Assembly (NCBI GenBank): GCA_947172705.1
Contig: CAMWCA010000011.1
Coordinates: 1 to 63,933, forward strand
DNA: 63,933 bases
Reading direction: 5' to 3'
Source: an uncultured Lachnospiraceae bacterium
Lineage (GTDB): Bacteria > Bacillota > Clostridia > Lachnospirales > Lachnospiraceae
Part shown: in pieces, positions 47,723-56,363 of the stretch
Numbering within the stretch: the stretch's first letter is position 1
How the letters are laid out: each line of letters opens with the position of its first letter
The notes under the pieces: model-generated
The model's database searches: none
What the model saw: only the letters and a program-made list of their open reading frames with translations
What the model was told of the DNA's origin: nothing
Translations under genes and position numbers: made by a program

Positions 47723-48895
47723 TCAATGTATATAAGCGCTTAAAGTAAAAACATCGTCGACCCCATAACGTCCCAGATCCCATAGATAAGTTGCTTCAAA
47801 GCCCTGGGAAAGGAGAAGGGCAGCCACCGTTCCGCTGGTGCGTCCGCCGATCAGACAGGTGCACCTGGAAAGCAGCGCCAATGCCGTCAGATATTCCATA
47901 TTCTTTTCATGTATGTCAATATGGCAATCGATATTGGTTTGATTGATCGTATCCTTTAAATCAGACTCATAATATATTTCCTGAGTTGTCAGCAGCTTGT
48001 CCCCCAGCCTGCTTTGAAAGGCATTTCGTATTTCCCGGTCTTCTGTGGCAAGATAACAATACTGGCACTGATAACGCTCCATAAACTCATCTGTCTTTGC
48101 CAAGACAGCCTCCAGGGACGGCTGAACAGGATGATTATAGGGGCGTATATTCGTATAATCTGTTCCCCTGCATAAAACGCCAAGAATTCTTTTTCCGGAA
48201 CCAAAGGGCAGCCTGCCGGCAATGTTTTCAATCTTTCCCGCCAATTCATCGGAAAACGGCATATAGGTCTTCATCATCCCTCTCCAGAATGCCATAAAAG
48301 CTGGATTCATCAGGCTGTCCATCTGATAATTAGGCATAAAAGCCGGAATTCCTTCCAACCGCTTTACTTCACTTCCGCTCATTCCTGCTCCAAGATCTTC
48401 TCCCATAGGCTGCCTGAAATAAAGTTCCCATGCATTTTGCCCATAGGCTTTGCTCAACGATGTAAAAACATTATCGGCATTCACTGTGTCAATTACAGGA
48501 ATATACCCGTTGTTAAGGCTCAAGGCAATCTGTCCCAGATTCGTTATAATATGGGAGGCAATACCCGGAACTCCGTCGTTGCGCCTGATCAGGCAATATT
48601 TTCTGCGATATCGGATGGTTTCCATCAGCATCTCATCCAAAATAGCCGTAAAACGATCCGGAAACTCCTTTTCCTCCCCGCCACTTAAAAGTTCTGCAAT
48701 TTGCTGTTCCAAAATCCCTCCGCCAATTTCCAGAGAACGGTACAGAATATTCAAATTGTTTAAAAGCTGCATATATTGGGAATAAACGGATGTTTCCACC
48801 CTTTCCTCCATGTTTCCTGCCATTTCGTTCAGAAAGCATTGTTTCACTTCTTTTCCTGCACTGAACAGTTCATTTGCAATCTCTTCCCGTGTCAT
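47723..48895 (-). CDS. Possible fucosyltransferase-like (GT-B) protein
   Basis: The 390-residue soluble protein has an N-terminal helical half and a C-terminal half with ILGVLCRGTDYTNIRPYNH, CYLATEDREIRNAF and SRCTCLIGGRTSGTVAALLLSQG. The cRGTDY block and the GGRTSG loop resemble the HxRxGD and donor-loop motifs of O-fucosyltransferase/NodZ-type GT-B enzymes. This suggests a nucleotide-sugar transferase, perhaps using GDP-fucose or GDP-mannose (manC is in the window). The similarity is by pattern only, and the first histidine of the canonical HxR motif is a cysteine here. The GNAT gene lies 45 bp upstream, in the same direction. Confidence 0.45.
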   Translation of the reverse strand: MTREEIANELFSAGKEVKQCFLNEMAGNMEERVETSVYSQYMQLLNNLNILYRSLEIGGGILEQQIAELLSGGEEKEFPDRFTAILDEMLMETIRYRRKYCLIRRNDGVPGIASHIITNLGQIALSLNNGYIPVIDTVNADNVFTSLSKAYGQNAWELYFRQPMGEDLGAGMSGSEVKRLEGIPAFMPNYQMDSLMNPAFMAFWRGMMKTYMPFSDELAGKIENIAGRLPFGSGKRILGVLCRGTDYTNIRPYNHPVQPSLEAVLAKTDEFMERYQCQYCYLATEDREIRNAFQSRLGDKLLTTQEIYYESDLKDTINQTNIDCHIDIHEKNMEYLTALALLSRCTCLIGGRTSGTVAALLLSQGFEATYLWDLGRYGVDDVFTLSAYIH

Positions 48896-48939
48896 CTCCC
48901 TATCCCTTCCCTTGCTGGTTCCTCATACTTTTATGCAGA

Positions 48940-49707
48940 TCAGTAACCCCAAATTTCATAAGCCGTATATTCACGGTCAAAGTGATACCCCAGCTTTTGG
49001 GCAAGCCCCACCGACCATTTATTTTGAGCGTCCCAGCTGGCATACCAGCCTCGTTCCAGGCATTCCAAAATCAGCTTTGCCGCACAAATATAGGCAAGCC
49101 CCTGCCTGCGGTATTCCTCTTTGGTGTCCACTTCCACTTCTATCCCCTCACAATACCCTGTATAGGAGCAGGCGCCGGATACCGGTTCCCCGTCCTTCAA
49201 AATCACAGCGCCCAGACCATGCTTTTGATACAATTCATAGTTTTCATATTGCGCTGTCCAATCCCTGCACCATTTGTTCTCTTTGCAGCGATAAAACAGC
49301 TCTTCATCTAGCATTTTCAAAGAGTATCCCGCCGGCAGGCCATCCACTGCCTTCTGAAGCTTTTCCCTGTCAAATATACCCGGCTCCTTTTTGATAGCAT
49401 AGCGGATAACTTTCTTTGCTTTTTCAGGGTAACAGCTTTCTATCATCTCCGCCCACCTTTCATTTTGCGGAACCATAATCACAAAATCCTGCCCGCACCA
49501 CCCAGGCTTATAAAGAGTCAGCTCCCGGTTGGGCTCTCCCGCAAAATAACAAAAATCTCCCAGAAGCGCCATTACACTGGCAGGCTCCTCCTCCGAGTCC
49601 CCATAGAGCTTTCCCATAACCTGCTGAAGGCAGGACCATATCAGGGTCTCCTGCCAATTTCCAAATAGAGCCGCCGCTTTTTCCATATTCTTTACTTCAA
49701 AGATCAT
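48940..49707 (-). CDS. GNAT family N-acetyltransferase (GNAT_acetyltran type)
   Basis: The 255-residue protein has an N-terminal helical part with LLGDFCYFAGEPN and QDFVIMVPQN, and a C-terminal GNAT fold: GACSYTGYCEGIEVEVDTKEEYRRQGLAYICAAKLI contains the acetyl-CoA pyrophosphate loop (R-x2-G-L-A). The family (PF12746-like) is common in clostridia; the substrate is unknown. GGGGAGG precedes the ATG at 49707 by 5 bp. Its start overlaps the stop of the potassium-channel gene (ATGA), so both are likely one transcript. Confidence 0.88.
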   Translation of the reverse strand: MIFEVKNMEKAAALFGNWQETLIWSCLQQVMGKLYGDSEEEPASVMALLGDFCYFAGEPNRELTLYKPGWCGQDFVIMVPQNERWAEMIESCYPEKAKKVIRYAIKKEPGIFDREKLQKAVDGLPAGYSLKMLDEELFYRCKENKWCRDWTAQYENYELYQKHGLGAVILKDGEPVSGACSYTGYCEGIEVEVDTKEEYRRQGLAYICAAKLILECLERGWYASWDAQNKWSVGLAQKLGYHFDREYTAYEIWGY

Positions 49708-50660
49708 TTTTTCCTCCCCGTATCCTGATACAACAAAATGTCCCCTGTTCTGACCACATTCCCTTCTGAGGGAAGCACCACTGCTCCCCTGCGCACAAAG
49801 GCAATCACATCAATGCCGTACCCTTCCTCGATCGCCTGTATGGACCGATCTGCAAAGGAACTTTCCTCATCTACCGTAACGCTCACCGTTCCCCGTACAT
49901 TGCCAGGCTTTTTGCCCCTGTTCTGAATCTGTGTATACTGCTCCACAAAACCGGCGGAAATAATACCTGTAGGAATCGCCACCGCCCCGACCCCCAAGAA
50001 GGAAATGAATATTGCCATTACCCTTCCCAGCGCCGTTATGGGATAAATATCTCCGTATCCCACCGTCAAAATCGTTGAGATACTCCACCACATACCCGAA
50101 AAAGCATTGTTAAACACCTCCGGCTGCACCTCATGCTCCGCACTGTACATGCATAAAGACGATGCCAGCATAAGGATTAAAATAATAAAAACCGATGAGA
50201 TGATCTGGTTTCTTTTTTCATATAAGACAGACGTAATCACATGAAAGGAATCATAATAAGCATTAATTCTAAACAGGTGAAAAATTCTCACCACCCGCAG
50301 CATTCGAAACGCCACAAACCCCGACAAAAAGAAAAAAGGCAAGATCGTAAAAAGATCCACGATCCCGTCAAAGGAAGTCAAAAACCGCAGCACGGCTCCT
50401 TTCCTGTCCCTGTCAGGAAAAAGGTATTCCGCAGTCCAGATCCGAAGCCCGTACTCTATGCAAAAAATCACCACAGTAACCGCCTCAAGGATCTTAAACA
50501 TCGGCGTATACTGCTGCAATTCCTCAAAGGTTTCCATAAACAAAACCCCAATGTTGACCAAAATCACCGCAACAATAAAAATGTCAAAAGCTCTGCTTAT
50601 GAAATCTTCCCTTTTCCCAATCTGGATAATATCAAAAATTCTCTTCTTCCTTTTCTCCAT
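49704..50660 (-). CDS. Voltage-gated-type potassium channel with TrkA-C-like domain
   Basis: The protein has a six-helix Kv-like layout: S1 near residue 24, S4-like arginines in FRMLRVVRIFHLFRI (118-131), and the selectivity filter TVGYGD (199-204) between the last two helices. After the pore (SAGFVEQYTQ) a cytoplasmic domain (about 245-318) with GYGIDVIAFVRRGAVVLPSEGNVVRTGDILL matches TrkA-C/RCK_C regulatory domains that bind nucleotides. The start at 50660 (318 aa) has GAGG 8 bp upstream; in-frame ATGs at 50702 and 50678 are less supported. Confidence 0.92.
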   Translation of the reverse strand: MEKRKKRIFDIIQIGKREDFISRAFDIFIVAVILVNIGVLFMETFEELQQYTPMFKILEAVTVVIFCIEYGLRIWTAEYLFPDRDRKGAVLRFLTSFDGIVDLFTILPFFFLSGFVAFRMLRVVRIFHLFRINAYYDSFHVITSVLYEKRNQIISSVFIILILMLASSLCMYSAEHEVQPEVFNNAFSGMWWSISTILTVGYGDIYPITALGRVMAIFISFLGVGAVAIPTGIISAGFVEQYTQIQNRGKKPGNVRGTVSVTVDEESSFADRSIQAIEEGYGIDVIAFVRRGAVVLPSEGNVVRTGDILLYQDTGRKK

Positions 50661-50727
50661 CTCGCATTCCTCGCCCATTACCCCCATTATACAAAAGCCC
50701 AACCATAATTACTAGAAATTTTTTCCC

Positions 50728-50809
50728 GGTTACATTTTACCCCGCTGCACAGGCACGCCATTATAAAGGACGGGACAGGGGTCAGCAGGCGGTGGGGCAA
50801 AATGTAACC
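50728..50809. repeat. 82-bp inverted-repeat element
   Basis: GGTTACATTTTACCCC (50728-50743) and its inverse GGGGCAAAATGTAACC (50794-50809) form 16-bp arms with one mismatch. The loop is GC-rich and includes GGGACAGGGGTCAGCAGG. It lies between divergent genes. The shared GGACAGGG/GGCGG composition with the last 70 bp of the window suggests a repeated element. Confidence 0.5.
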
Positions 50810-50926
50810 AGTCAACCCTATATTGCCATAAGTTCCTTTTCGGTCTTCTTATTTCCTCTCTTTCTTTTGTCGATATATATAGTAACTTATAAAAACAGGA
50901 AACGGAGTTCCGGGTGGGTTATTTAT

Positions 50927-51757
50927 ATGAATATGATCGCAGGTGTACGCACTTCCAGTGTGAGAAAAAATACTTATAAAAGCAGGAGCAGTTCTACAGG
51001 TCGTTCCATGTCTGTTGCGAAGCCGCAGGCAAAAAAGCCAAAGCGTTTATATTACAATTTCAAGCAGATCTCTACTATGATCTTGCAGTCCAAAAAATCT
51101 TCCACTGCAAGAAAAGTGGTTTCCAAAGCGTTTATCAAGGTTATGACTCTGCGTACAAAATATCGGACAGGAGTTTATGACGACCGTGAGGTTGGGCATG
51201 CTCTTATTCATGCCCAGCAGCTTGTACGGGTTGCCAAGAAGAAAATGAAACATCTTATGGAGGAGGAACGCGCCGGTAAAAGGGGCGGTATCTGCGAAGG
51301 TGAATTAGAGGAAGAAAACACTGAACTGGAGCTGGAAGAACTGAATGAAGACTATGATCCCAAGCTCACCGAGGAAGCCATGAAAAAACTGATGCAGGAG
51401 CTTCAGCAGCAGATCGAAGAACTGGAGCGCGCCATCATGGAAGAGAGCGGGCTGGATGATCTATCGGAAGAACTGATGGAATTTGGCGGCGATATGGATC
51501 CAGCCGATCTGGATCTTTTAAAGAAAAAACACCGCGCCCAGGAGCTTCGGGATATCATGGAAGCGGATATGAAATATCTTAAGGCAATGTTTGACAAGCT
51601 TGCCCGGGAAAAACAGGAGAATTCCTCCGGCGGCCGCAGCAGCGACAATTCCCGCTGCGAAAGTGTTTCCCTGGAACTGGGCGGTACGGACGTGCCGGTT
51701 GATCCTGCTTCCGTGCCGGTTGCCGCTGAAGGCGGAAATCTGGATGTAATGGCATAA
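50927..51757 (+). CDS. Charged coiled-coil hypothetical protein, 276 aa
   Basis: No known family is recognised. The N-terminal 80 residues are very basic and Ser/Thr-rich (RTSSVRKNTYKSRSSSTGRS, then KPKRLYYNFKQIS); the middle (about 95-215) is a long acidic helical stretch (EEENTELELEELNEDYDPKLTEEAMKKLMQELQQQIEELERAI), likely a coiled coil; the tail is Gly/Ser/Pro-rich. Such charge asymmetry suits a scaffold or nucleic-acid-associated protein. The ATG at 50927 is chosen, with a GGGTGGG element 8 bp upstream; 50933 is possible. A terminator follows. Confidence 0.7.
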   Translation: MNMIAGVRTSSVRKNTYKSRSSSTGRSMSVAKPQAKKPKRLYYNFKQISTMILQSKKSSTARKVVSKAFIKVMTLRTKYRTGVYDDREVGHALIHAQQLVRVAKKKMKHLMEEERAGKRGGICEGELEEENTELELEELNEDYDPKLTEEAMKKLMQELQQQIEELERAIMEESGLDDLSEELMEFGGDMDPADLDLLKKKHRAQELRDIMEADMKYLKAMFDKLAREKQENSSGGRSSDNSRCESVSLELGGTDVPVDPASVPVAAEGGNLDVMA

Positions 51758-51786
51758 AACTACCTGTAAATGAAAGTAAAAATAAC

Positions 51787-51838
51787 ACAGACTGTTTCAT
51801 GAAATAGTAAACATGGCTCATGACAGTCTGTTTTTTTT
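51787..51838 (+). terminator. Intrinsic terminator after the 276-aa gene
   Basis: ACAGACTG (51787-51794) pairs with CAGTCTGT (51824-51831), extended by TTTCATGA/TCATGA, and is followed by eight T residues. Confidence 0.85.
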
Positions 51839-51879
51839 GTGCTAAAATTTGTTAAGAAGCGGAAAGGGAGGTAGACAGC

Positions 51880-53931
51880 ATGGGCGACATAAACATCGAT
51901 CGTATTTTAATTGAAAATAATGAATTGATCCATTTCATGGATGAAATGCCCGGCGGCTTTTTTATTTACCGCGCAAACGATACTGAAGAAATCATTTACG
52001 CCAACAAGGCGCTGCTTCGTATTTTTCAGTGCGATACTTTGGAGGATTTTCAGGCGCTGACCGGAAACTCCTTTAAAGGGCTGGTATACCCCGAGGATCT
52101 GGATGCAGTAGAGCAAAGCATCCAGGAACAGATCGCTAACAGCAAATATGATCTTGATTATGTGGAATATCGTATTCTACGCAAGGATGGGCAGATCCGC
52201 TGGATTGAAGATTATGGTCATTTTATTCACAGCGAAAGCTCTGGCGATTTCTTTTATGTGTTTGTGGGCGATGCAACCGAAAAGAAAAACCGGCTTCTTG
52301 CCGAAAAAGCATCCATTAACCAGGAATATCTGCGCCGTCTCGAAGTGATCGAAGGTCTCAGCGTTAATTATGAGTCTATTCTCTACATCGATCTGGATAC
52401 CAATCAGGCGCTGCCCTACCGCCTCAGTTGTCGTACCAGAAAACAATTTCAACAGCGCTTTCAGGTTCGGGAATTTCTCTGGTTTAACACTGATTACACC
52501 AATACCTGGGTGCATCCTGATGACCGGGAAATGATTTTTCAAATGACCTCTCCGGAATATATTCGGGAAAAACTGTCCTCCTGCAAGACCTATTACGCCA
52601 ACTATCGTGTCTGCTGCAATGAAAAGATTCAATACATGCAGCTCCGTATTGTAAACGTGGGCAGTACAGACCATATTTCCCAGATCGTTCTGGGGCATCG
52701 CAGTGTGGATGAAGAAATTCAACGTGAAATGGAACAAAAACAGATCCTGGAAAAAGCTCTTGGGAATGCAAATCTTGCAATTGTTGCCAAGAATTCTTTT
52801 CTTGCCAACATGTCCCACGATATGCGTACCCCTCTAAACGCCATTTTCGGTTATACAAATCTGGCGCAGAAGAGCAGTCAGGATCCCTACCTTCTTCAGG
52901 AATATCTCTCTAAGATCGAAACTGCCGGAAAGCAGCTTTTAGATTTGATCAATAAGGTATTGGAACTATCATGGCTGGAATCCAATGATGTAGAACTTGC
53001 CCATTCACCCTGCAGTCTTTTCGACCTTACGAAAGAGCTCCACCGCTACCTTGCTCCTTCCGCTGCCTCAAAAAATATTACATTTTCGCTCCGTGCAGAT
53101 ATGCTAAAGCATCCTGAGGTTTACACCGATCCCGATAAACTACGGCAGATCCTTTTATATATTACCAGCAACGCCATCACCTACACGAACCCCGGCGGCA
53201 GTGTCACCTTAACCGCCTCGGAACCGGAGGTTCTTCCAAATGGTTACGCCCTCTATCAATTTGAAATCAAAGATACCGGCATCGGTATCAAGGAAGATTT
53301 CCTGACCCATATTTTTGAACCCTTTGAGCGTGAAAAAAACACCACTCTCAGCGGTATTCACGGCACAGGGCTTGGGCTTACCATTGCCAAAAATCTGGTA
53401 GATATGATGGGAGGCTCCATAAAAATTGACAGCGCCGTCCACAAAGGCAGCACATTTACGGTCAGCATAACCATGCAGGTCCAGGACACTGCCGTTAAAA
53501 TACCCCAGGCAGCACATGCTGTTCCCTTTTGTCCGGGCAATCAGAAAATACTGTTAGTAGAGGACAATGAAATCAATCTAGAGATCGAATCAGAAATTCT
53601 ACAGGCTCAGGGATTTCAGGTAGATACAGCTGTCAACGGCGGCATTGCCCTTGAAATGCTTTCCAACGTACCGCCCGATGAATATACTCTGATTCTGATG
53701 GACATTCAGATGCCCGTCATGAACGGTTGGCAGACTGCCGCTGCCATACGGGCACTGGAAGATCCTGTGCTCTCCCAGATTCCCATTATCGCTCTGTCTG
53801 CAAACGCATTTGAAAGTGATAAACGTTCCTCGTTAGAGAGCGGTATGAATGCTCACTTAACAAAACCCATTAATACGGTGCAGCTTTTGGAAACCATCTC
53901 TCATATACTGAAACCTTCCAAAATCGGCTGA
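51880..53931 (+). CDS. Cytosolic PAS hybrid histidine kinase with one receiver
   Basis: There is no membrane segment. A PAS domain (about 20-140, GGFFIYRANDTEEIIYANKALLRIF, DGQIRWIEDYGHFI) is followed by a second sensor-like region (about 160-280), HisKA with His313 (FLANMSHDMRTPLNAIFG), HATPase with Asn431 (YITSNAITYTNPGG) and GTGLGLTIAKNLVDMMGG, and a receiver with Asp608 (LILMDIQMPVMNGW). It has no HPt. Cytosolic hybrids like this often sense redox, light or a small ligand through PAS; none is identifiable here. GGGAGG lies 9 bp before the ATG. Confidence 0.94.
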   Translation: MGDINIDRILIENNELIHFMDEMPGGFFIYRANDTEEIIYANKALLRIFQCDTLEDFQALTGNSFKGLVYPEDLDAVEQSIQEQIANSKYDLDYVEYRILRKDGQIRWIEDYGHFIHSESSGDFFYVFVGDATEKKNRLLAEKASINQEYLRRLEVIEGLSVNYESILYIDLDTNQALPYRLSCRTRKQFQQRFQVREFLWFNTDYTNTWVHPDDREMIFQMTSPEYIREKLSSCKTYYANYRVCCNEKIQYMQLRIVNVGSTDHISQIVLGHRSVDEEIQREMEQKQILEKALGNANLAIVAKNSFLANMSHDMRTPLNAIFGYTNLAQKSSQDPYLLQEYLSKIETAGKQLLDLINKVLELSWLESNDVELAHSPCSLFDLTKELHRYLAPSAASKNITFSLRADMLKHPEVYTDPDKLRQILLYITSNAITYTNPGGSVTLTASEPEVLPNGYALYQFEIKDTGIGIKEDFLTHIFEPFEREKNTTLSGIHGTGLGLTIAKNLVDMMGGSIKIDSAVHKGSTFTVSITMQVQDTAVKIPQAAHAVPFCPGNQKILLVEDNEINLEIESEILQAQGFQVDTAVNGGIALEMLSNVPPDEYTLILMDIQMPVMNGWQTAAAIRALEDPVLSQIPIIALSANAFESDKRSSLESGMNAHLTKPINTVQLLETISHILKPSKIG

Positions 53932-53969
53932 CAAAACGGTCACCATAATAAATATCCTTTTCTTATCAA

Positions 53970-54005
53970 TAAAATATGTGCGCGGAATGATCCTTATCCG
54001 CGCAC
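53970..54005 (-). terminator. Terminator overlapping the end of the YcxB-like gene
   Basis: On the minus strand GTGCGCGGA and TCCGCGCAC form a perfect 9-bp stem that includes the stop codon in its loop; a T-rich run follows. Confidence 0.65.
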
Positions 54006-55340
54006 AAGCTTTATCTCCGTTGCCTCTGTAAATTTTTCCGCCCATTCTTTCGTACAGAAAAGCACAATCACTCCCTGTCCTCCGTCATCGGTAATATAAA
54101 AATATTTTTCAGATTCGGTTTCTCTGAGGAGACCGTTTAAAATGCCCAGAACATCCGAATCGATCCAGTCATAGTACACCTTCATATCCCACTCGTACTC
54201 CTGACCTTCCCAGGTAAGCCTGACAGTTATCTTCCCCCGTCCCTTTTCCCAGTTTACATCTTCCAGATCCTCTTCTATCTCATTGATTCCGTCCAAGAAA
54301 CTGCCTTCTGCCAGTGCCAGCATACCTTCCAGTATATGTATATAATCTGTACTCAAATCCCAGCCTTCAAAATCAAACCAAAATACTTCTCCCGTGCCTT
54401 CCGAAAAATTTCCCTCTTCATCTATATATCCCCAGGCAAGGTTCAGTAAAAGGGTCAGATAAACTTCCTTTTCCGCTATCCCAGAGGACAGGGAATCTTC
54501 CAGATCTTCCTGTACGGATCTGACAATCCCTTCCGGTACAGTCAATCCCAAAGAGCGCAGGGTTTCCGCCTGCTGTTCTACGGAATCGTAAACCTGCTGT
54601 TCTTCCCCTACAGGCATCCCGCTCTCATATTCCTCCCCTTCCTCTGTATTCTCATACACATTCCAGGTCTCCTGTAGAGCAGTCTCAATGGTGCGGCAGA
54701 ATGCATGTAAAAGCATCAGCAGAATCACCAGCAGACAAAGGAACCATCCCGGCAGACTGGTTCTCCTTTGCTGTCTTATCTGAACCAGTCCTTTTCGTCT
54801 CCCCAGTTCCTGTAACGCCCATATGCTTTCCCAGCTCTGGAAGCATTCTCTGGGAATCATAGCCGCGCTTTTTTTGTCTTTTCGGAACAGGTAAAAGGCA
54901 AATTCTCCTTCCACCATCCAGCCCATTTCTCTCCACGGATAAAACCAGGAGAAACCGTCAGGTGACCGCTGGGTTATTCCCTCCTCCGATAAGGTTATCC
55001 TCCATGCTCCTTCAAAGCCTCTTTGTATTCCCGGCTGCTTCGCCTGACGCCTGATGGGTCTTTCCGGATTTCGAAACAGCATGACCAGAAAGCATGGCAG
55101 GGAAAACAGCAAACTCAGCACCACAGCCTGCCAAAGGCTTCTTTCTATGACATATACACTGAAAAAGAACAGCCCTTCCAGACAGCAAAAACAAAGCAGG
55201 CTTATCCCCAACAGCCTTGGTATTCCCAGCGTACTTCCATTTACTGTTTCTATAAAGCCTTTACGAAAACGCACCCACTTTTCTTCGTTTAGCGTATAGG
55301 TAAAAGAAACAGGCAAACAACTCTTTTCATTATTTTCCAT
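53994..55340 (-). CDS. YcxB-like membrane protein with large C-terminal domain
   Basis: The N-terminal part (about 1-170) has two membrane helices (about 42-60 and 65-88) and a YcxB-like section (RITLSEEGITQRSPDGFSWFYPWREMGWMVEGEFAFYLF). A further hydrophobic helix (about 197-217) leads into a 230-residue acidic domain (IVRSVQEDLEDSLSSGIAEKEVYLTLLLNLAWGYIDEEG) that I do not recognise. It is likely a membrane-anchored sensor or envelope protein. The start at 55340 has GGGGG 6 bp upstream. A terminator overlaps the stop. Confidence 0.7.
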   Translation of the reverse strand: MENNEKSCLPVSFTYTLNEEKWVRFRKGFIETVNGSTLGIPRLLGISLLCFCCLEGLFFFSVYVIERSLWQAVVLSLLFSLPCFLVMLFRNPERPIRRQAKQPGIQRGFEGAWRITLSEEGITQRSPDGFSWFYPWREMGWMVEGEFAFYLFRKDKKSAAMIPRECFQSWESIWALQELGRRKGLVQIRQQRRTSLPGWFLCLLVILLMLLHAFCRTIETALQETWNVYENTEEGEEYESGMPVGEEQQVYDSVEQQAETLRSLGLTVPEGIVRSVQEDLEDSLSSGIAEKEVYLTLLLNLAWGYIDEEGNFSEGTGEVFWFDFEGWDLSTDYIHILEGMLALAEGSFLDGINEIEEDLEDVNWEKGRGKITVRLTWEGQEYEWDMKVYYDWIDSDVLGILNGLLRETESEKYFYITDDGGQGVIVLFCTKEWAEKFTEATEIKLVRG

Positions 55341-55358
55341 CCCCATCCCCCTTATCCG

Positions 55359-56363
55359 TCAACAGCTCACCTTCAGAAGCTGTGCCTTCCCGTGAATCTT
55401 CATTGCAACAGAATCCGCCGGCACAAAAATACAGTCCCCCTTAAAGAAATGAATTTCTTCATGTTCCCCAAAGAAGATGGTGCCGCACCCGCCGATACAC
55501 AGCAACGCCTGGAAGGAAAGGCTATTGGTTTGAAATCCCACCATTTCCCGCAGCCGCTCCGTATTGATCAGCATCCGTTCTACCTGAAAATATTTGCAGC
55601 GGCAGAGAAACTCCGTTGCGCAGCCCGGACGATACCGCAGCACCCGCAGTCCCTGACGGGGTGGCGGGCTTTCCTTTAAATTCGCTACCGCAAGCGCCTT
55701 GTCCACACACAGTTCTCTCTTTTGTCCGTTTTTATCTATGCGGTCATAGTCGTACAGCCTGTAGGTCAAATTGGAACTTTCCTGTATTTCCGCAATCAGC
55801 GCTCCCGCTCCCACGGCATGAATCGTACCTGCCTCAATATAAAAAACATCGTCCTTTCTGATGGGTACCTTCTGGAGATACTTCTCCACCCTTCCCTGCC
55901 GGATTTCCCTGCGCAGGGTTTCCCCGTCTACATCATGGGACAGCCCATAAACCAATTGGGCATCCCGCGCCGCATCCAGCACGTACCAGAACTCTGTTTT
56001 TCCCAGAGAACCATTTTCATATTTCATGGCATAGGCATCGTCCGGGTGTACCTGTACGGAAAGATCCTTGTTAGCGTCAATAAATTTAATGAGGATGGGC
56101 AGTTCCCCTTTTGTCCTGGGATGAGAACCCAAATAGCCCGGATGCTTCTCCAGCACTTCCTTCAACGTGTATCCTTCATAGGTTCCGCTTGCCACCGTGC
56201 TTGGTCCGTCCGGATGGGTGGAGCACTCCCATGTCTCCGCCAACGGCTGCATATCAATGCCCTTGGCAAAGTCATCATTCAGCCGGCTGCCTCCCCACAG
56301 ATAATCCATTCCTGCGGGCTTTAGTAAAAAGGGATTATTCAAGTGGATATTTTTGTTTGTCAT
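55359..56363 (-). CDS. manA: Class I mannose-6-phosphate isomerase
   Basis: The enzyme interconverts fructose-6-phosphate and mannose-6-phosphate. Type I hallmarks are the zinc-binding QVHPDD and EAGTIHAVGAGALIAEIQESSNLTYRLYDY, and LLKPAGMDYLWGGSRL near the start, typical of the Firmicute ManA. The length of 334 residues fits. The ATG at 56363 has AAGGAG 10 bp upstream and overlaps the end of manC by 29 bp. Both genes are on one transcript and supply the GDP-mannose path. Confidence 0.95.
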   Translation of the reverse strand: MTNKNIHLNNPFLLKPAGMDYLWGGSRLNDDFAKGIDMQPLAETWECSTHPDGPSTVASGTYEGYTLKEVLEKHPGYLGSHPRTKGELPILIKFIDANKDLSVQVHPDDAYAMKYENGSLGKTEFWYVLDAARDAQLVYGLSHDVDGETLRREIRQGRVEKYLQKVPIRKDDVFYIEAGTIHAVGAGALIAEIQESSNLTYRLYDYDRIDKNGQKRELCVDKALAVANLKESPPPRQGLRVLRYRPGCATEFLCRCKYFQVERMLINTERLREMVGFQTNSLSFQALLCIGGCGTIFFGEHEEIHFFKGDCIFVPADSVAMKIHGKAQLLKVSC

